Numbered from the stretch's first letter, positions 9,538 to 18,654 are shown. The stretch is 64,000 bases of DNA from Sphingobacterium sp. (GCA_031253985.1 JAIRVH010000137.1:1-64000), one strand, 5' to 3'. Notes: generated by a model from the sequence alone, not told the origin. Numbers and translations are program-made.

Positions 9538-10740
9538 TTATAATGAATTGATGCTGTCTTTTGATAAAGCTTGTGGAGTAATCTTTTGCCCGTCCTGAAG
9601 CAGGTCAATGCCTTTATAAACGATACGGTCTCCCGCATTTAACCCTTTACTTACGAGGTAATTAGCGCCACTTTTTCCAATGACAGTAATTGGCTGTTGA
9701 ACGACTTTATTTTCTTTTCCAACTGTATAAACGAAGATTTTGTCCTGCATCTCAAGCGTTGCAAGCTGCGGTACCAATAATGTTTGCGCATATTTTTTTG
9801 GCAACCTAACACGCCCCGTATTACCGTTGCGCAAAACGCCCTCTGGATTGTTGAAAGTGGCCCGAAGGGTGATAGCGCCGGTATTTTTATCAAACTGTCC
9901 ATCTACCATATCTATTTTTCCTTTCTGGTCATAAATTGTTTGATCGGAAAGAACCAAACTAATCGGAGGAAGATTGTTTAGTTTTTGTTGCAGATTATTG
10001 CCTTCGGTGTTGTTTTTGAATGCGATAAAGTCATTTTCTCCCAAGGAGAAGTAAACATGCAGGTCTCTGACATTCGACAGCGCTGTGAGTGGTTGTGGAT
10101 CTGTTGGACCTACCAAACTTCCCTGTTTTCGTTGTAGTCTACCAATATATCCTTCGGCAGAAGCTCGGATCAGCGTATAGCCGACATTAATTTTTGCAGT
10201 CTCCACAGCAGATAGAGCCAATTGTACATTTGCTTTGGCTGCATTGCGCGCGCTAATCGCGGTTTTTAATTGGAAGTCTGTTAATACCTTGTTATTAACC
10301 AAACGGGTTTTCTTTTCGACTTCCAACTCGGCGTTTTCCAAAGCCGCCTTTGCAGCGAGCAAATTTGCTTTCGCTTGGTTTAACTGTTCTTGATAGGGGC
10401 GATCATTGATTTTAAAGAGTGTCTGACCTCGAGTCACTTTCGCTCCTTCATCAACATAAATGTGTTCCAAGATTCCTTCTACCTGAGGTCTGATCTCGAT
10501 ATTGGCAGAAGCTTCGATCGTAGCCGGATATTCTTGATAAACGGTTTCATTACCATTCTCGATTGTAACGACTGGAAGAGTAACTGGTGGTGGATCAATG
10601 GGTTTGCTTGTTCCTGTTGAGCAACTGTAGAGAAAGATTGCACTCAGCACATATGCAGTCTTTACGATATTAATTCGTTTAACACTGTTAAGTGCCGGAA
10701 CGTAAATCTTCTTAAGACTTGGTGATAAATTTGTTTTCAT
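9538..10740 (-). CDS. RND efflux periplasmic adaptor lipoprotein
   Basis: A 400-residue membrane fusion protein, first gene of the tripartite operon. The N-terminus is longer than in the paralogue at 576-1694, with about 25 charged residues before the hydrophobic stretch AYVLSAIFLYSCS carrying the lipobox. An internal start could therefore be used. The lipoyl halves (IEIRPQVEGILEHIYVDEGAKV and IRASAEGYIGRLQRKQG) flank a helical hairpin (about 135-200). It captures the channel and the permease. Its upstream region contains a candidate TetR operator at 10771-10783. Confidence 0.92.
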   Translation of the reverse strand: MKTNLSPSLKKIYVPALNSVKRINIVKTAYVLSAIFLYSCSTGTSKPIDPPPVTLPVVTIENGNETVYQEYPATIEASANIEIRPQVEGILEHIYVDEGAKVTRGQTLFKINDRPYQEQLNQAKANLLAAKAALENAELEVEKKTRLVNNKVLTDFQLKTAISARNAAKANVQLALSAVETAKINVGYTLIRASAEGYIGRLQRKQGSLVGPTDPQPLTALSNVRDLHVYFSLGENDFIAFKNNTEGNNLQQKLNNLPPISLVLSDQTIYDQKGKIDMVDGQFDKNTGAITLRATFNNPEGVLRNGNTGRVRLPKKYAQTLLVPQLATLEMQDKIFVYTVGKENKVVQQPITVIGKSGANYLVSKGLNAGDRIVYKGIDLLQDGQKITPQALSKDSINSL

Positions 10741-10770
10741 GTGATATTAAAAATTGAAGTTTTGGTGTGT

Positions 10771-10783
10771 TTAACGGTGTTAG
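10771..10783. promoter_or_regulatory. Candidate TetR operator upstream of the efflux operon
   Basis: TTAACGGTGTTAG matches 11 of 13 positions of the near-perfect palindrome TTAACAGTGTTAA found upstream of the divergently placed regulator's own start. It lies about 30 bp upstream of the adaptor start, a position suited to repression. Confidence 0.5.
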
Positions 10784-10817
10784 ATTTTTTAACGTTGTAT
10801 TTTTTAGTATAAAAAAA

Positions 10818-11417
10818 TTAGTCAGTCAGCGAACGCGTAATGCCATAAATAGCGTCCTTCAGTACTTCCTGATTCGTATTATCGCCATTACCTTGGTTCA
10901 CAAGATTGATCGAAATCAGTCCATGTATAATAGACCAATAGGTGAAATACTTTCTGCAGATCAGTTCTTCGGATGGATTTTTCTCTTTCATGATTTCACG
11001 GATGACATCACTAATCAGCTTCCCATGGGATTCAGCACATTTATAAGTTTTTTCAAACCCACAGCATGCTGTACCTATGCCGAACATTAACTGGTATAAT
11101 TCGCGTTCCTCAAAAGCAAAATCCCAATAGCTAAACCACATCGCTTCCAATTGTTTCTCCAGGTCGGTTTCTGTTGATTTTGCTTGTTTTACTTTCTTGG
11201 CAAGCAGGAGATAACCTTGGTTGGCGAGTTCTGTTAGAATAGCATCTTTATTGGCAAAATACTCATAAATCATGGGAGCAGTATATTCAATGATATCTGC
11301 AATTTTACGCATACTCAAAGCCTGCCAGCCCTCCTCTTTTACAATTTGGAGCGCAGCATCTAGAATGTTGGTTCTATTCTCATCTTTGAGCCTTTGTATA
11401 CGTTCTTTACTGCCCAT
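10818..11417 (-). CDS. TetR/AcrR-family transcriptional regulator
   Basis: A 199-residue repressor-type protein. The N-terminal helix-turn-helix (about 15-62) is clear: ILDAALQIVKEEGWQALSM, then RKIADIIEYTAPMIYEYFANKD. The C-terminal ligand-binding domain ends in a WHG-like region (about 160) and contains two adjacent cysteines (GTACCGFEKTY). It is transcribed in the same direction as the efflux operon, which starts 78 bp downstream. Candidate operators precede both units, so it probably represses itself and the pump until a drug or metabolite binds (inference from family and sites). Confidence 0.93.
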   Translation of the reverse strand: MGSKERIQRLKDENRTNILDAALQIVKEEGWQALSMRKIADIIEYTAPMIYEYFANKDAILTELANQGYLLLAKKVKQAKSTETDLEKQLEAMWFSYWDFAFEERELYQLMFGIGTACCGFEKTYKCAESHGKLISDVIREIMKEKNPSEELICRKYFTYWSIIHGLISINLVNQGNGDNTNQEVLKDAIYGITRSLTD

Positions 11418-11436
11418 GTGTCAATACGTAAATAAT

Positions 11437-11449
11437 TTAACAGTGTTAA
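11437..11449. promoter_or_regulatory. Candidate TetR autoregulatory operator
   Basis: TTAACAGTGTTAA is a 13-bp palindrome, perfect apart from the central base. It lies 20 bp upstream of the TetR start and matches the site before the efflux operon. Confidence 0.55.
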
Positions 11450-11511
11450 GCAAAAGTCTAACTTTTTATTTTATTTATTGACATCTAAAAGTCATTAAAT
11501 AAAACAATCTA

Positions 11512-12819
11512 TTATTCTTGGTCAGAGATGTTGTTCTCATCATTAGCGAGCGCTAAAATCTGCTTTATACGATTCTTTTCTTTATCGGTTAATGGAATAG
11601 CCTGCTCGATAATCGGAAGAATGTCTTTTCTTTTTTCCGATTGCAATAAAAGATCAATAAAACCTAAATAGGTTTGAATAAGATCTGTTTTGATGCCAAA
11701 GAAAATGCGTGGATCCACGATATATATTTCTTGAATCAGCGCCAGGAGGGTACGTTTTCTTTTTTCATCCTTTTCAGATTGTGTATAGATGGGTAGAAGC
11801 CCTTTTTTTTCCAGGTCCACAAGTTTGACGGCAACTGCATGTTCTAATACATATTTTTTCTGTTTCCTATCCAGGAAATCACGTAATTCAGCGAGCAGAT
11901 TTCGGTAGACAACTTGTTTGGTTTTTCCTGAAAAAAGATTATCATCTGTGGAGACGGCGATATCTTCCTGTTCGAAATGGTCAAAGAAACTGGAATCTAT
12001 ATATACAGAGTGGTGGAAATTGATTGCATTGTTATTAAAGCTGCTGAGTACTTTTGCAATTTCTTTCTTTTCGCTATTCAGGAAATAATAGTAATATCGA
12101 TCGCCGATTTGCTGGTTCCAGCGAATGTAATTGATCGTAAAATTATAAGAAGAGTTTCCGTCTGGGGCATAGGTCGTCCAGGAAAGACGGTCGGTTTCTT
12201 GAATTAAGTGATCATAAGTCAATTGTTTGCCATTAATACGTATGCTGTAGTTTAGCACTTTATTTAAATACAGAAACCAGCCAAATTCCTGTGCTAAGAA
12301 ATTTGTAAATTCATCACCTTCGAAAAAAATAGCATTTAGTCCAAAAACGCCTTCAAGGCTAACTTGTGTTCCGGTATTTTTACGTTCGGACAGTCTGCTT
12401 TCGCTCATATCATACATTTCTTTACTTTCTCTATCGATTTGAATGCGGTAGGTCTTCAAGTTTTCACCTTCTTTAAAAGTGGTATCCCAACTAGCACGTT
12501 TAGCAAAAAGAGAGAAAGAAAAGCGTCCTTTTCCTTTTTTTCCTCTGGTGTAGGAACTACGTTTTAGACTGTTCTTTTTTATCGAATCCAAAAAATTTCC
12601 AAATGAGTAGGAGAGTGTATCCAAGTTTATTCCTTCTCCATTATCATTTATGCTTATCTGATTAATATATCCCAATTCATTGCTGTCGATGAAGAGATCA
12701 ATTTCGGTTGCTTTTGCATCAAATCCATTCCATATATATTCAGCGATAACATATTTAGGGTCTTTGGGTAGCCCTGCCGATTCTATACTCTGATTGGTTA
12801 TCTTAGCACTTTTCTTCAT
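11512..12819 (-). CDS. GHKL-type (Hsp90/MutL/MORC-like) ATP-binding protein
   Basis: A 435-residue protein with a GHKL ATPase fold at the N-terminus. The N-box (Glu27, Asn31, Asp34 in EYIWNGFDAKA), the Bergerat motif DNGEGIN (59-65) and a glycine-rich lid GKKGKGRFSF (93-102) are all present. The middle region is mixed alpha/beta without a motif I recognise. The C-terminus (about 340-435) is helical and charged. No membrane segment, HisKA domain or topoisomerase domain is visible, so it is neither a sensor kinase nor a gyrase. Standalone proteins of this kind are often annotated only as ATP-binding protein. It appears to be a single-gene unit. Confidence 0.8.
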   Translation of the reverse strand: MKKSAKITNQSIESAGLPKDPKYVIAEYIWNGFDAKATEIDLFIDSNELGYINQISINDNGEGINLDTLSYSFGNFLDSIKKNSLKRSSYTRGKKGKGRFSFSLFAKRASWDTTFKEGENLKTYRIQIDRESKEMYDMSESRLSERKNTGTQVSLEGVFGLNAIFFEGDEFTNFLAQEFGWFLYLNKVLNYSIRINGKQLTYDHLIQETDRLSWTTYAPDGNSSYNFTINYIRWNQQIGDRYYYYFLNSEKKEIAKVLSSFNNNAINFHHSVYIDSSFFDHFEQEDIAVSTDDNLFSGKTKQVVYRNLLAELRDFLDRKQKKYVLEHAVAVKLVDLEKKGLLPIYTQSEKDEKRKRTLLALIQEIYIVDPRIFFGIKTDLIQTYLGFIDLLLQSEKRKDILPIIEQAIPLTDKEKNRIKQILALANDENNISDQE

Positions 12820-12888
12820 TGTTCAGTTTTTTGATTTGAAATTTGTTTGTAGTGAAATTGGGCAAATTTTATTCAATATTAAAATACG

Positions 12889-13184
12889 TTATTTTTTGTT
12901 TCTCTTTATCAAAATGCTGAAAAAATATGCCAGACCAAAATAGATAAGCAGATTGAAAAGGAGGTAAATGACGGGAAATGAACGTCGATTTTCCATGGCG
13001 ATCGAGCGCTTTCCGCCAAGGTATTCATAAAAGGGGAATGGGAAGCCCATACGATCATTGCCGTCAGAAGGACCGCCGCAATTGATGGACAATAGGGTGA
13101 TGGATAGTGTTAATGCTAAAAATTAGCCAGGTTTTCCTTGGGAATTTCTAAAATATCTTTATCGTTATTTTGATTGTACGGCAT
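12889..13184 (-). pseudogene. Small two-segment membrane protein gene with an apparent -1 frameshift
   Basis: The ATG at 13182-13184 opens a frame starting MPYNQNNDKDILEIP, which ends at a TAG within a run of five T on the minus strand (plus-strand A run 13118-13122). Adding one T would join it to the next frame, giving a hydrophobic stretch ending in LLSINCGG, a conserved-looking loop (GFPFPFYEYLGGKR) and a C-terminal membrane helix with a basic tail (to 12889). The repaired protein would be about 98 residues. The downstream frame alone has only a TTG start and an in-frame stop just upstream. Function unknown. The frameshift could be a sequencing undercall. Confidence 0.55.
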
Positions 13185-13342
13185 AGAATTTTGACATTAT
13201 CTTATTGAAGTTACAGATTATCCCAGGCAGTTAGAAGTTTAATCTTGATATTTTCTGTTTATTGTAGATTGTAATCGTCAATAATTGTTTCATTTACGAT
13301 AGTTCATTGTCGACAAGTAGAAATTATGATTACATTTAATGT

Positions 13343-13792
13343 ATGCTTATACAAACTTTAAAAAGCCTTTTCCTCCGGGATTTAAAAAAGCTTCGGGATG
13401 AAATCTCTTTGTACAGACTGGAAGAGAATATATGGATTGTTGAAAATAGTATTTCAAATTCGGCCGGAAACCTGTGTTTGCACTTGATTGGAAATCTACA
13501 GACTTATATCGGTGCTGAAATAGGGAAAACGGGATATATCAGGGACCGACCGGCAGAGTTTTCTTTGAAGGATATCCCTCGCTCCATATTATTGGACAAA
13601 ATAGATGATACGATGGCGGTCGTAACCAACGCGTTAGACTTTTTGTCAGAAGATCAATTGGATGAACTTTATCCAATCTTAGTGTTTGAAGAGAAAACGA
13701 CAACAGCCTATTTTCTTATCCATCTGACAACCCATTTGACTTATCATTTGGGGCAAATAAACTATCATCGCCGATTATTGGATCAATGTTAA
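13343..13792 (+). CDS. DinB/YfiT-like four-helix protein
   Basis: A 149-residue protein of the DinB superfamily (DUF1572-like). It is predicted all-helical, with spaced histidines typical of the metal site: His in NLCLHLIGNLQTYI (about 50) and two in THLTYHLGQINYHRR near the C-terminus. Family members are putative metal-dependent thiol transferases or hydrolases, but the substrate here is unknown. It is followed after 27 bp by the frameshifted acetyltransferase in the same direction. Confidence 0.85.
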   Translation: MLIQTLKSLFLRDLKKLRDEISLYRLEENIWIVENSISNSAGNLCLHLIGNLQTYIGAEIGKTGYIRDRPAEFSLKDIPRSILLDKIDDTMAVVTNALDFLSEDQLDELYPILVFEEKTTTAYFLIHLTTHLTYHLGQINYHRRLLDQC

Positions 13793-13819
13793 ATGGCTGA
13801 TTACTAAAATATTTTTTTC

Positions 13820-14243
13820 ATGGATATAAGAAAGGTGGCCTTGTCGGATCGTCCGGAAATCGGGGGTATTACCGAACAGCTGGGTATTCTGGAGACGCTG
13901 AAAAAGCAAAGACTATTTTGACAGTTATATTGTCTCAACAAGACGATGGTGTATTCGTTGGAACCACCGACGAAAAGGTTATTGGCTGGATTCAGCTACA
14001 TAAGGTCATCAGTTTGGATTTGGTACCTATATGGAAATCATGGGCTTGGTTTTCGACAATCAATACCGGGGTCAGGGGTTAGGTCGATTATTAACGAAGG
14101 AAGCTACAGATTGGGCAAGTTCTTTTGGATGCTGTCGTTTGCGTGTTCGGTGCAATGTTATTCGAACCGAGAGCCACAAATTTTACGAAAGTCTAGGCTT
14201 TAAACTAAAAAAGGAACAGAAAGTCTTTGATTCCTTGCTTTAA
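13820..14243 (+). pseudogene. GNAT acetyltransferase gene with two apparent single-base deletions
   Basis: Three frames together make one normal GNAT of about 141 residues. Frame one runs from the ATG at 13820 (MDIRKVALSDRPEIGGITEQL). The second covers GYSGDAEKAKTIL through GWIQLHKVIS. The third covers MEIMGLVFDNQYRGQGLGRLL, the acetyl-CoA-binding R/Q-x-x-G-x-G motif, to KVFDSLL. Adding one G to the GGG run at 13882-13884 and one T to the TTT run at 14013-14015 restores the whole frame without any stop. Either the gene is newly broken or both sites are homopolymer sequencing errors. Confidence 0.8.
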
Positions 14244-14396
14244 AAGGGGAACTTTAGCCTTGATCAACAAACGATGGTATCGTTGCTTAATAGTAAGCGA
14301 TGATTTAAGGAGTGTTGACTATTGTACGAATAGAAGGAGCATTAACAGTTGCTTGAGTATCTACTGTTGTTGTTCTGGATGACCGACTTAAATAGA

Positions 14397-16952
14397 ATGA
14401 GAAGAATCTTTACTTTAATCGCCTGTTGCTTCGTTGTTAATTCACATGCACAGCGTCTCGATAGTATTACCACGCTTATCGCACCTGAATACGATCGGGT
14501 GAGCTTGGCGCATCGGTTTTGGCTTGGAGATAGTTACCGTAAATTATATAATACCCCAGTTAAAATGCGTGTAATGAATCTCGCGACTGAACGCGGTGGA
14601 CTTCAGATCGTCAAGCTAGGCGGGGGAATGCAAACACAGTCACTTCGATTGGTAGACTCTTCAGGTAGAGAGTGGGTGCTGCGATCTATTCAGAAATATC
14701 CAGAGCGCAGTCTTCCGGAAAGTCTCCGAAAGACCTTTGCAAAAGATATTGTACAAGATCAGATTTCAATACATCATCCATTTGGGGCATTGACCGTTCC
14801 ACCTTTTAACAAAGCTCTGGGTATTCCCTCTGCATCCCCAGAACTGGTTTATGTCGGAGACGACCCCAGATTCGGTGAATATCGCGAGGTCTTCAAAAAT
14901 AGAGCTTATATGTTTGAAGCGCGTACGCCTTTCGAAGATCAAAAAACAGATAATAGCGCCAAGGTGATACGCAAGGTGCTGGAGGATAACGATACCCAAA
15001 TTGACCAGAGACTTACATTGCGCGCACGGATGCTTGATTTCACCTTGGGGGACTGGGACCGCCACCAGGACAACTGGCGTTGGGATCCTGAAAAAGAAAA
15101 AGGTAAAAAGATTTATACGCCCGTGCCCCGGGATCGGGATAAGGTCTATTATAAAACATCGGGTGTATTTCCGACATTACTTTCTTACCAGTGGTTAAAG
15201 GCCCATTTACAGCCCTTTAGTCCGCACATACGTAATGTGCCGCACTGGAATTTTAATGCCAGTAATTTCGACCATTTTTTTCTTACTCATCTTACCGAGG
15301 ACGAATGGATCAATGAAATAAAATTTGTTCAGAAGACACTCACCGATTCCCTGATTCATCAGGCAATGTTAAAGATGCCAGATACTATCGTGAAAATGAG
15401 TGCTAAAGAACTAGAAACAAATATTCGATCGAGAAGGGATGAGCTCATGGAAAGCGGACTGACCTATTACCGTTTTCTTGCGCGAGTTGTCGAGTTGCCT
15501 CTATCTGCAAAATCTGAATTTGTGGATATCGATTACAAAAAGGAAGGATCTGTATCTGTCACTATACACAACAAAAAGAAGGATGGAACTCAAGGACGAA
15601 AATTGCTTGAACGTACCTTTATGCCAAGCCAGACCAAGGAGGTCAGGATCTATGGACTCTCGGGCAGTGATGAGTATAAGTTACATGGTTCAGGTAAGTC
15701 GCCTGTTAAGATCCGTATCATTGGCGGAGACGGCGAGGATCTGTATCGTACAACTGAAAAGTTTGCGAACGGAAGCAAAGTCTATATCTATGATTTTAAA
15801 GATCAATCAACGAGTAGTCTGCAAATTGCTGATAACATTCATTTAAAGCTGAGCAACGATACGGCAATCCATAAATTCGAATACGATAATTTCGTGTATG
15901 ACCGTAAAGGAGTTGTTTTTAATCTGGACTATGGCGTGGATCGTGGGCTTATTTTTGGACTGGGTTATCTCATCGAAAATCAAGGTTTCCGAAAAAAACC
16001 TTATGCTTATCGACACCAGATTATGGGGAGTTATCTGACAGGTCGTGAGTCATTTATGTTTGATTATAAAGGGAACTATAAGGAACTCATTGCGGGTCAT
16101 GATCTTTATATTCATTTTTCTTCCCTTGGCCCCAAAAATCTGAGTAACTTTTTCGGATATGGAAACAGCTCTGTTTTCGATAAGTCGAATTCAAAAAGTA
16201 TCTCTTATTATCGCAATCGATTTGACCTGGTTGCTGGCGATATTTTTTTGGAGAAGTATTTGAATCCTAAATTAAAACTTTTTTATGGTTCTTCGTCCGA
16301 GTATTATAGTAGTAAAGAGTCAAATAATATTGGGCGCTATTTTGAAGAGTTCCATGAAAAATATCCTGCAGAGCCTATCTATGGTAGTAATTTTTTTACT
16401 GGCGTTACCGCCGGAGTAGATTACGATACGCGTGATAATATTACGAATCCCAAATCAGGAGTCCATTTTCACACAAGATTGGGCTGGAATGCTGAGATTG
16501 GGGGCGAGGGACGGAGTTACACAAAATTACAGCATGCGATGAGTTTTTACAAAACGATTGCGAACAATTATATCACTTTTGCAAATCGCGTAGGATTGGA
16601 TGCAGTATGGGGAGATCCATATTTCTATCAACATGCTCAAATTGGTGGCGAGATGAGTTTAAGGGGATATAACTCAAGGCGATTTACTGGAAAAACGGCA
16701 CTCTATAATAATTTTGATATGCGTTTGAAATTATTTAGCTATTCTTCTTATTTAGTTCCCGGTACAGTGGGGGCAATTGGTTTTTACGATGTTGGCCGTG
16801 TATGGATGAGCCGTGAGAATTCCAATGATTGGCATATGGGATATGGCGGTGGGATTTATTTTATGCCTGGAGATCTCTTAACCATTCAGGGAGTAATAGG
16901 TTTCAGTAAAGAGGCAACATTGCCCTATCTTCGGGTAGGACTTTCTTTTTAG
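14397..16952 (+). CDS. Kinase/CotH-like domain fused to an Omp85 (BamA/TamA)-type outer membrane barrel
   Basis: An 851-residue exported protein. The ATG at 14397 is chosen because it begins a good signal peptide ending at SHAQ; the longer frame from 14349 starts with TTG. After the signal comes a domain (about 70-390) with a glycine-rich strand LGGGMQTQSLRL (74-85) and VLRSIQK. It also carries the sequence GDWDRHQDNW (218-227) followed by PRDRD (244-248), which together resemble the catalytic and metal-binding loops of CotH/Fam20-type atypical kinases. The C-terminal part (about 530-851) is a surface-antigen/D15 barrel, with GVDYDTRDN, GGEMSLRGYNSRRF and a terminal F. No POTRA repeat is evident. 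Catalytic activity is inferred only. Confidence 0.75.
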   Translation: MRRIFTLIACCFVVNSHAQRLDSITTLIAPEYDRVSLAHRFWLGDSYRKLYNTPVKMRVMNLATERGGLQIVKLGGGMQTQSLRLVDSSGREWVLRSIQKYPERSLPESLRKTFAKDIVQDQISIHHPFGALTVPPFNKALGIPSASPELVYVGDDPRFGEYREVFKNRAYMFEARTPFEDQKTDNSAKVIRKVLEDNDTQIDQRLTLRARMLDFTLGDWDRHQDNWRWDPEKEKGKKIYTPVPRDRDKVYYKTSGVFPTLLSYQWLKAHLQPFSPHIRNVPHWNFNASNFDHFFLTHLTEDEWINEIKFVQKTLTDSLIHQAMLKMPDTIVKMSAKELETNIRSRRDELMESGLTYYRFLARVVELPLSAKSEFVDIDYKKEGSVSVTIHNKKKDGTQGRKLLERTFMPSQTKEVRIYGLSGSDEYKLHGSGKSPVKIRIIGGDGEDLYRTTEKFANGSKVYIYDFKDQSTSSLQIADNIHLKLSNDTAIHKFEYDNFVYDRKGVVFNLDYGVDRGLIFGLGYLIENQGFRKKPYAYRHQIMGSYLTGRESFMFDYKGNYKELIAGHDLYIHFSSLGPKNLSNFFGYGNSSVFDKSNSKSISYYRNRFDLVAGDIFLEKYLNPKLKLFYGSSSEYYSSKESNNIGRYFEEFHEKYPAEPIYGSNFFTGVTAGVDYDTRDNITNPKSGVHFHTRLGWNAEIGGEGRSYTKLQHAMSFYKTIANNYITFANRVGLDAVWGDPYFYQHAQIGGEMSLRGYNSRRFTGKTALYNNFDMRLKLFSYSSYLVPGTVGAIGFYDVGRVWMSRENSNDWHMGYGGGIYFMPGDLLTIQGVIGFSKEATLPYLRVGLSF

Positions 16953-16982
16953 ATATTTAGTGATTTTTAGGAATGAATCATT

Positions 16983-17768
16983 ATGGAGAAGGATCTCAAG
17001 AAAAATTTGAGTAAAAGTTTTGCAGAGCGGGGAGTACGAAATAGCAACGTAGATTTATCTGTATTAAAAAAATATAAGAGCTATGCGAAGGTCTTCGCTG
17101 AAATTCACAATGGTATAGTTGTGTTGAGTGATCTAACGGCTAACTGGAGTTATACCTATATTGGAGCAATTGCGGAGAAGCTTCATCTTCCTTCCAATGA
17201 GAAAAAATTGGAAATAAATAGTATTTGGGAAGACTTTCTCCTTGAACGTGTTTATCCCGATGATTTGGTTGTTAAGCATGCATTGGAACTTCAATTTCTC
17301 AATTTGGTAAAAAATATGGATGTTGAAGAAAGATTCCACTATCAAGCGAACAGTATCTTACGGATAGAAGGAAAGGATGGGCAGACTATCCTTATGTCTC
17401 ATGAGATTTTTTACCTAGATACCGGCTGCAAAGAATTTCCACAGTTAGCTTTATGTTGCTATTCCATCATGCCCGAAGCCGAACGTTCAGTCAGTATTAG
17501 AAATTATATTTTTAATCAGGTAACGGGCACTGTATATCCGTTGCATGAAAGTGGACTCAAAACCTCGCTTAGTGCCCGAGAGAAAGAGATTTTGAACTGT
17601 ATCAAAGCGGGAATGATCAGTAAAAGTATTGCTGTAAAATTGGGATTGAGTATAAATACAGTCAATCGCCATCGTCAAAATATTTTGCAAAAGCTTCGTG
17701 TCCGGAATTCACATGAGGCTGTCAGTGTTTTTAATAGGCTGTTTCAGGAAGAAACTGAAACAATTTAA
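16983..17768 (+). CDS. LuxR-type transcriptional regulator with PAS-like sensor region
   Basis: A 261-residue regulator. The C-terminal GerE/LuxR helix-turn-helix spans about 196-250 (LSAREKEILNCIKAGMISKS, then VKLGLSINTVNRHRQNIL). The N-terminal 180 residues look like a PAS-type sensor fold, with EIHNGIVVLSDLTANWSYTY and a later beta strand pair. No receiver aspartate is visible. It starts 30 bp after the outer membrane fusion gene and is probably cotranscribed with it. A perfect hairpin follows the stop. Confidence 0.85.
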   Translation: MEKDLKKNLSKSFAERGVRNSNVDLSVLKKYKSYAKVFAEIHNGIVVLSDLTANWSYTYIGAIAEKLHLPSNEKKLEINSIWEDFLLERVYPDDLVVKHALELQFLNLVKNMDVEERFHYQANSILRIEGKDGQTILMSHEIFYLDTGCKEFPQLALCCYSIMPEAERSVSIRNYIFNQVTGTVYPLHESGLKTSLSAREKEILNCIKAGMISKSIAVKLGLSINTVNRHRQNILQKLRVRNSHEAVSVFNRLFQEETETI

Positions 17769-17774
17769 AAGTAT

Positions 17775-17800
17775 GTCCGTCTAAAAAATCTTAGACGGAC
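17775..17800. terminator. Bidirectional hairpin terminator
   Basis: GTCCGTCTAA and TTAGACGGAC form a perfect 10-bp stem with a 6-nt loop between the convergent LuxR-type gene (stop 17768) and the DUF1349 gene (stop 17812). Confidence 0.75.
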
Positions 17801-17811
17801 TGAAACGTTTT

Positions 17812-18474
17812 TTAGTTCGAGTTATTTTCTTTTAGCCATCTGGTTCGTCGTTGATCCGCCAGATGTTTGATATTAAAATAATCAAATTTAGCTTGGAATC
17901 CGTCGCCATCAGGTGAAGCAGCCATTAGACCAACCATGACCGGATGATTATCCGCCAACCAGGCATTTCTCATCATGATATACTCTTTGTCATCGAATGA
18001 GTAAAAGAATTCGACAGCATCTAGTCTACGTATTGCTTTAATCCAAATGAATGGGATTTCTTTGTCAATGGGGATAATGCTCCAATCACTCGTTTTATGT
18101 GTAACGACGGTACTCAAATTGTATTTTCCATCTACAAATTCTATTCCTGCTTTTATATAATTTTCATGATCGATGCGTAACATGAGACCTGCCTGATCAA
18201 ATCGGTTTTTATATTTAGCTGAAATCTTAGCCTTAACTTCAAATTCTCCGCCCCTCAGTGTATAGAAAAAGGGAGCGTCATCTACGGTAAAACCATAGTG
18301 GGATATACGCCAGTAGTCACTTTTTGCTGTTACAGACATCGTTAAAGAATTGTCCTTGATAGTCCATTCGGCAGGTTCATTAAACCAAGTCATTTTATCT
18401 AATTTTTGGGCGCCGGCCTGCATGGTCAGCCAAGGAAGAAGTGAGGCTGTTAGTATGGTCTTTATGATTTTCAT
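17812..18474 (-). CDS. Exported DUF1349 (concanavalin-like) protein
   Basis: A 220-residue protein with a signal peptide (ILTASLLPWLTMQAGAQ). The body matches the DUF1349 fold: MTWFNEPAEWTIKDNSLTM, then DYWRISHYG, YFxV-type strands, DQAGLMLRIDHENYIKAGIEF, and VGLMAASPDGDGFQAKFDYF. These are jelly-roll proteins related to concanavalin-type lectins. Some act on or bind carbohydrates, but most are uncharacterised. It is monocistronic, converging on the LuxR-type gene. Confidence 0.85.
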   Translation of the reverse strand: MKIIKTILTASLLPWLTMQAGAQKLDKMTWFNEPAEWTIKDNSLTMSVTAKSDYWRISHYGFTVDDAPFFYTLRGGEFEVKAKISAKYKNRFDQAGLMLRIDHENYIKAGIEFVDGKYNLSTVVTHKTSDWSIIPIDKEIPFIWIKAIRRLDAVEFFYSFDDKEYIMMRNAWLADNHPVMVGLMAASPDGDGFQAKFDYFNIKHLADQRRTRWLKENNSN

Positions 18475-18626
18475 GTTTTATTGTTGGAGTAAGCATCTTT
18501 TGTTCCGAGCAAAGATATTCAAGAACCTAACTGGTTTTCAATACTGATAAATAACCATGATTTCAATAATTCATCCGATTGTAATTTATTTGCAATTTAA
18601 TTGCATTTAATGGTTTTGCTACATAG

Positions 18627-18654
18627 TTGCAATAGTGTAAAAGTATTATCTTCG
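18627..18654 (+). promoter_or_regulatory. Bacteroidota-type promoter before the methyltransferase
   Basis: A TTG at 18627-18629 and TATCTTCG at 18647-18654 (17-bp gap) resemble the TTG / TAnnTTTG promoter of Bacteroidota with one mismatch. It lies 79 bp upstream of the methyltransferase ATG. Confidence 0.45.
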
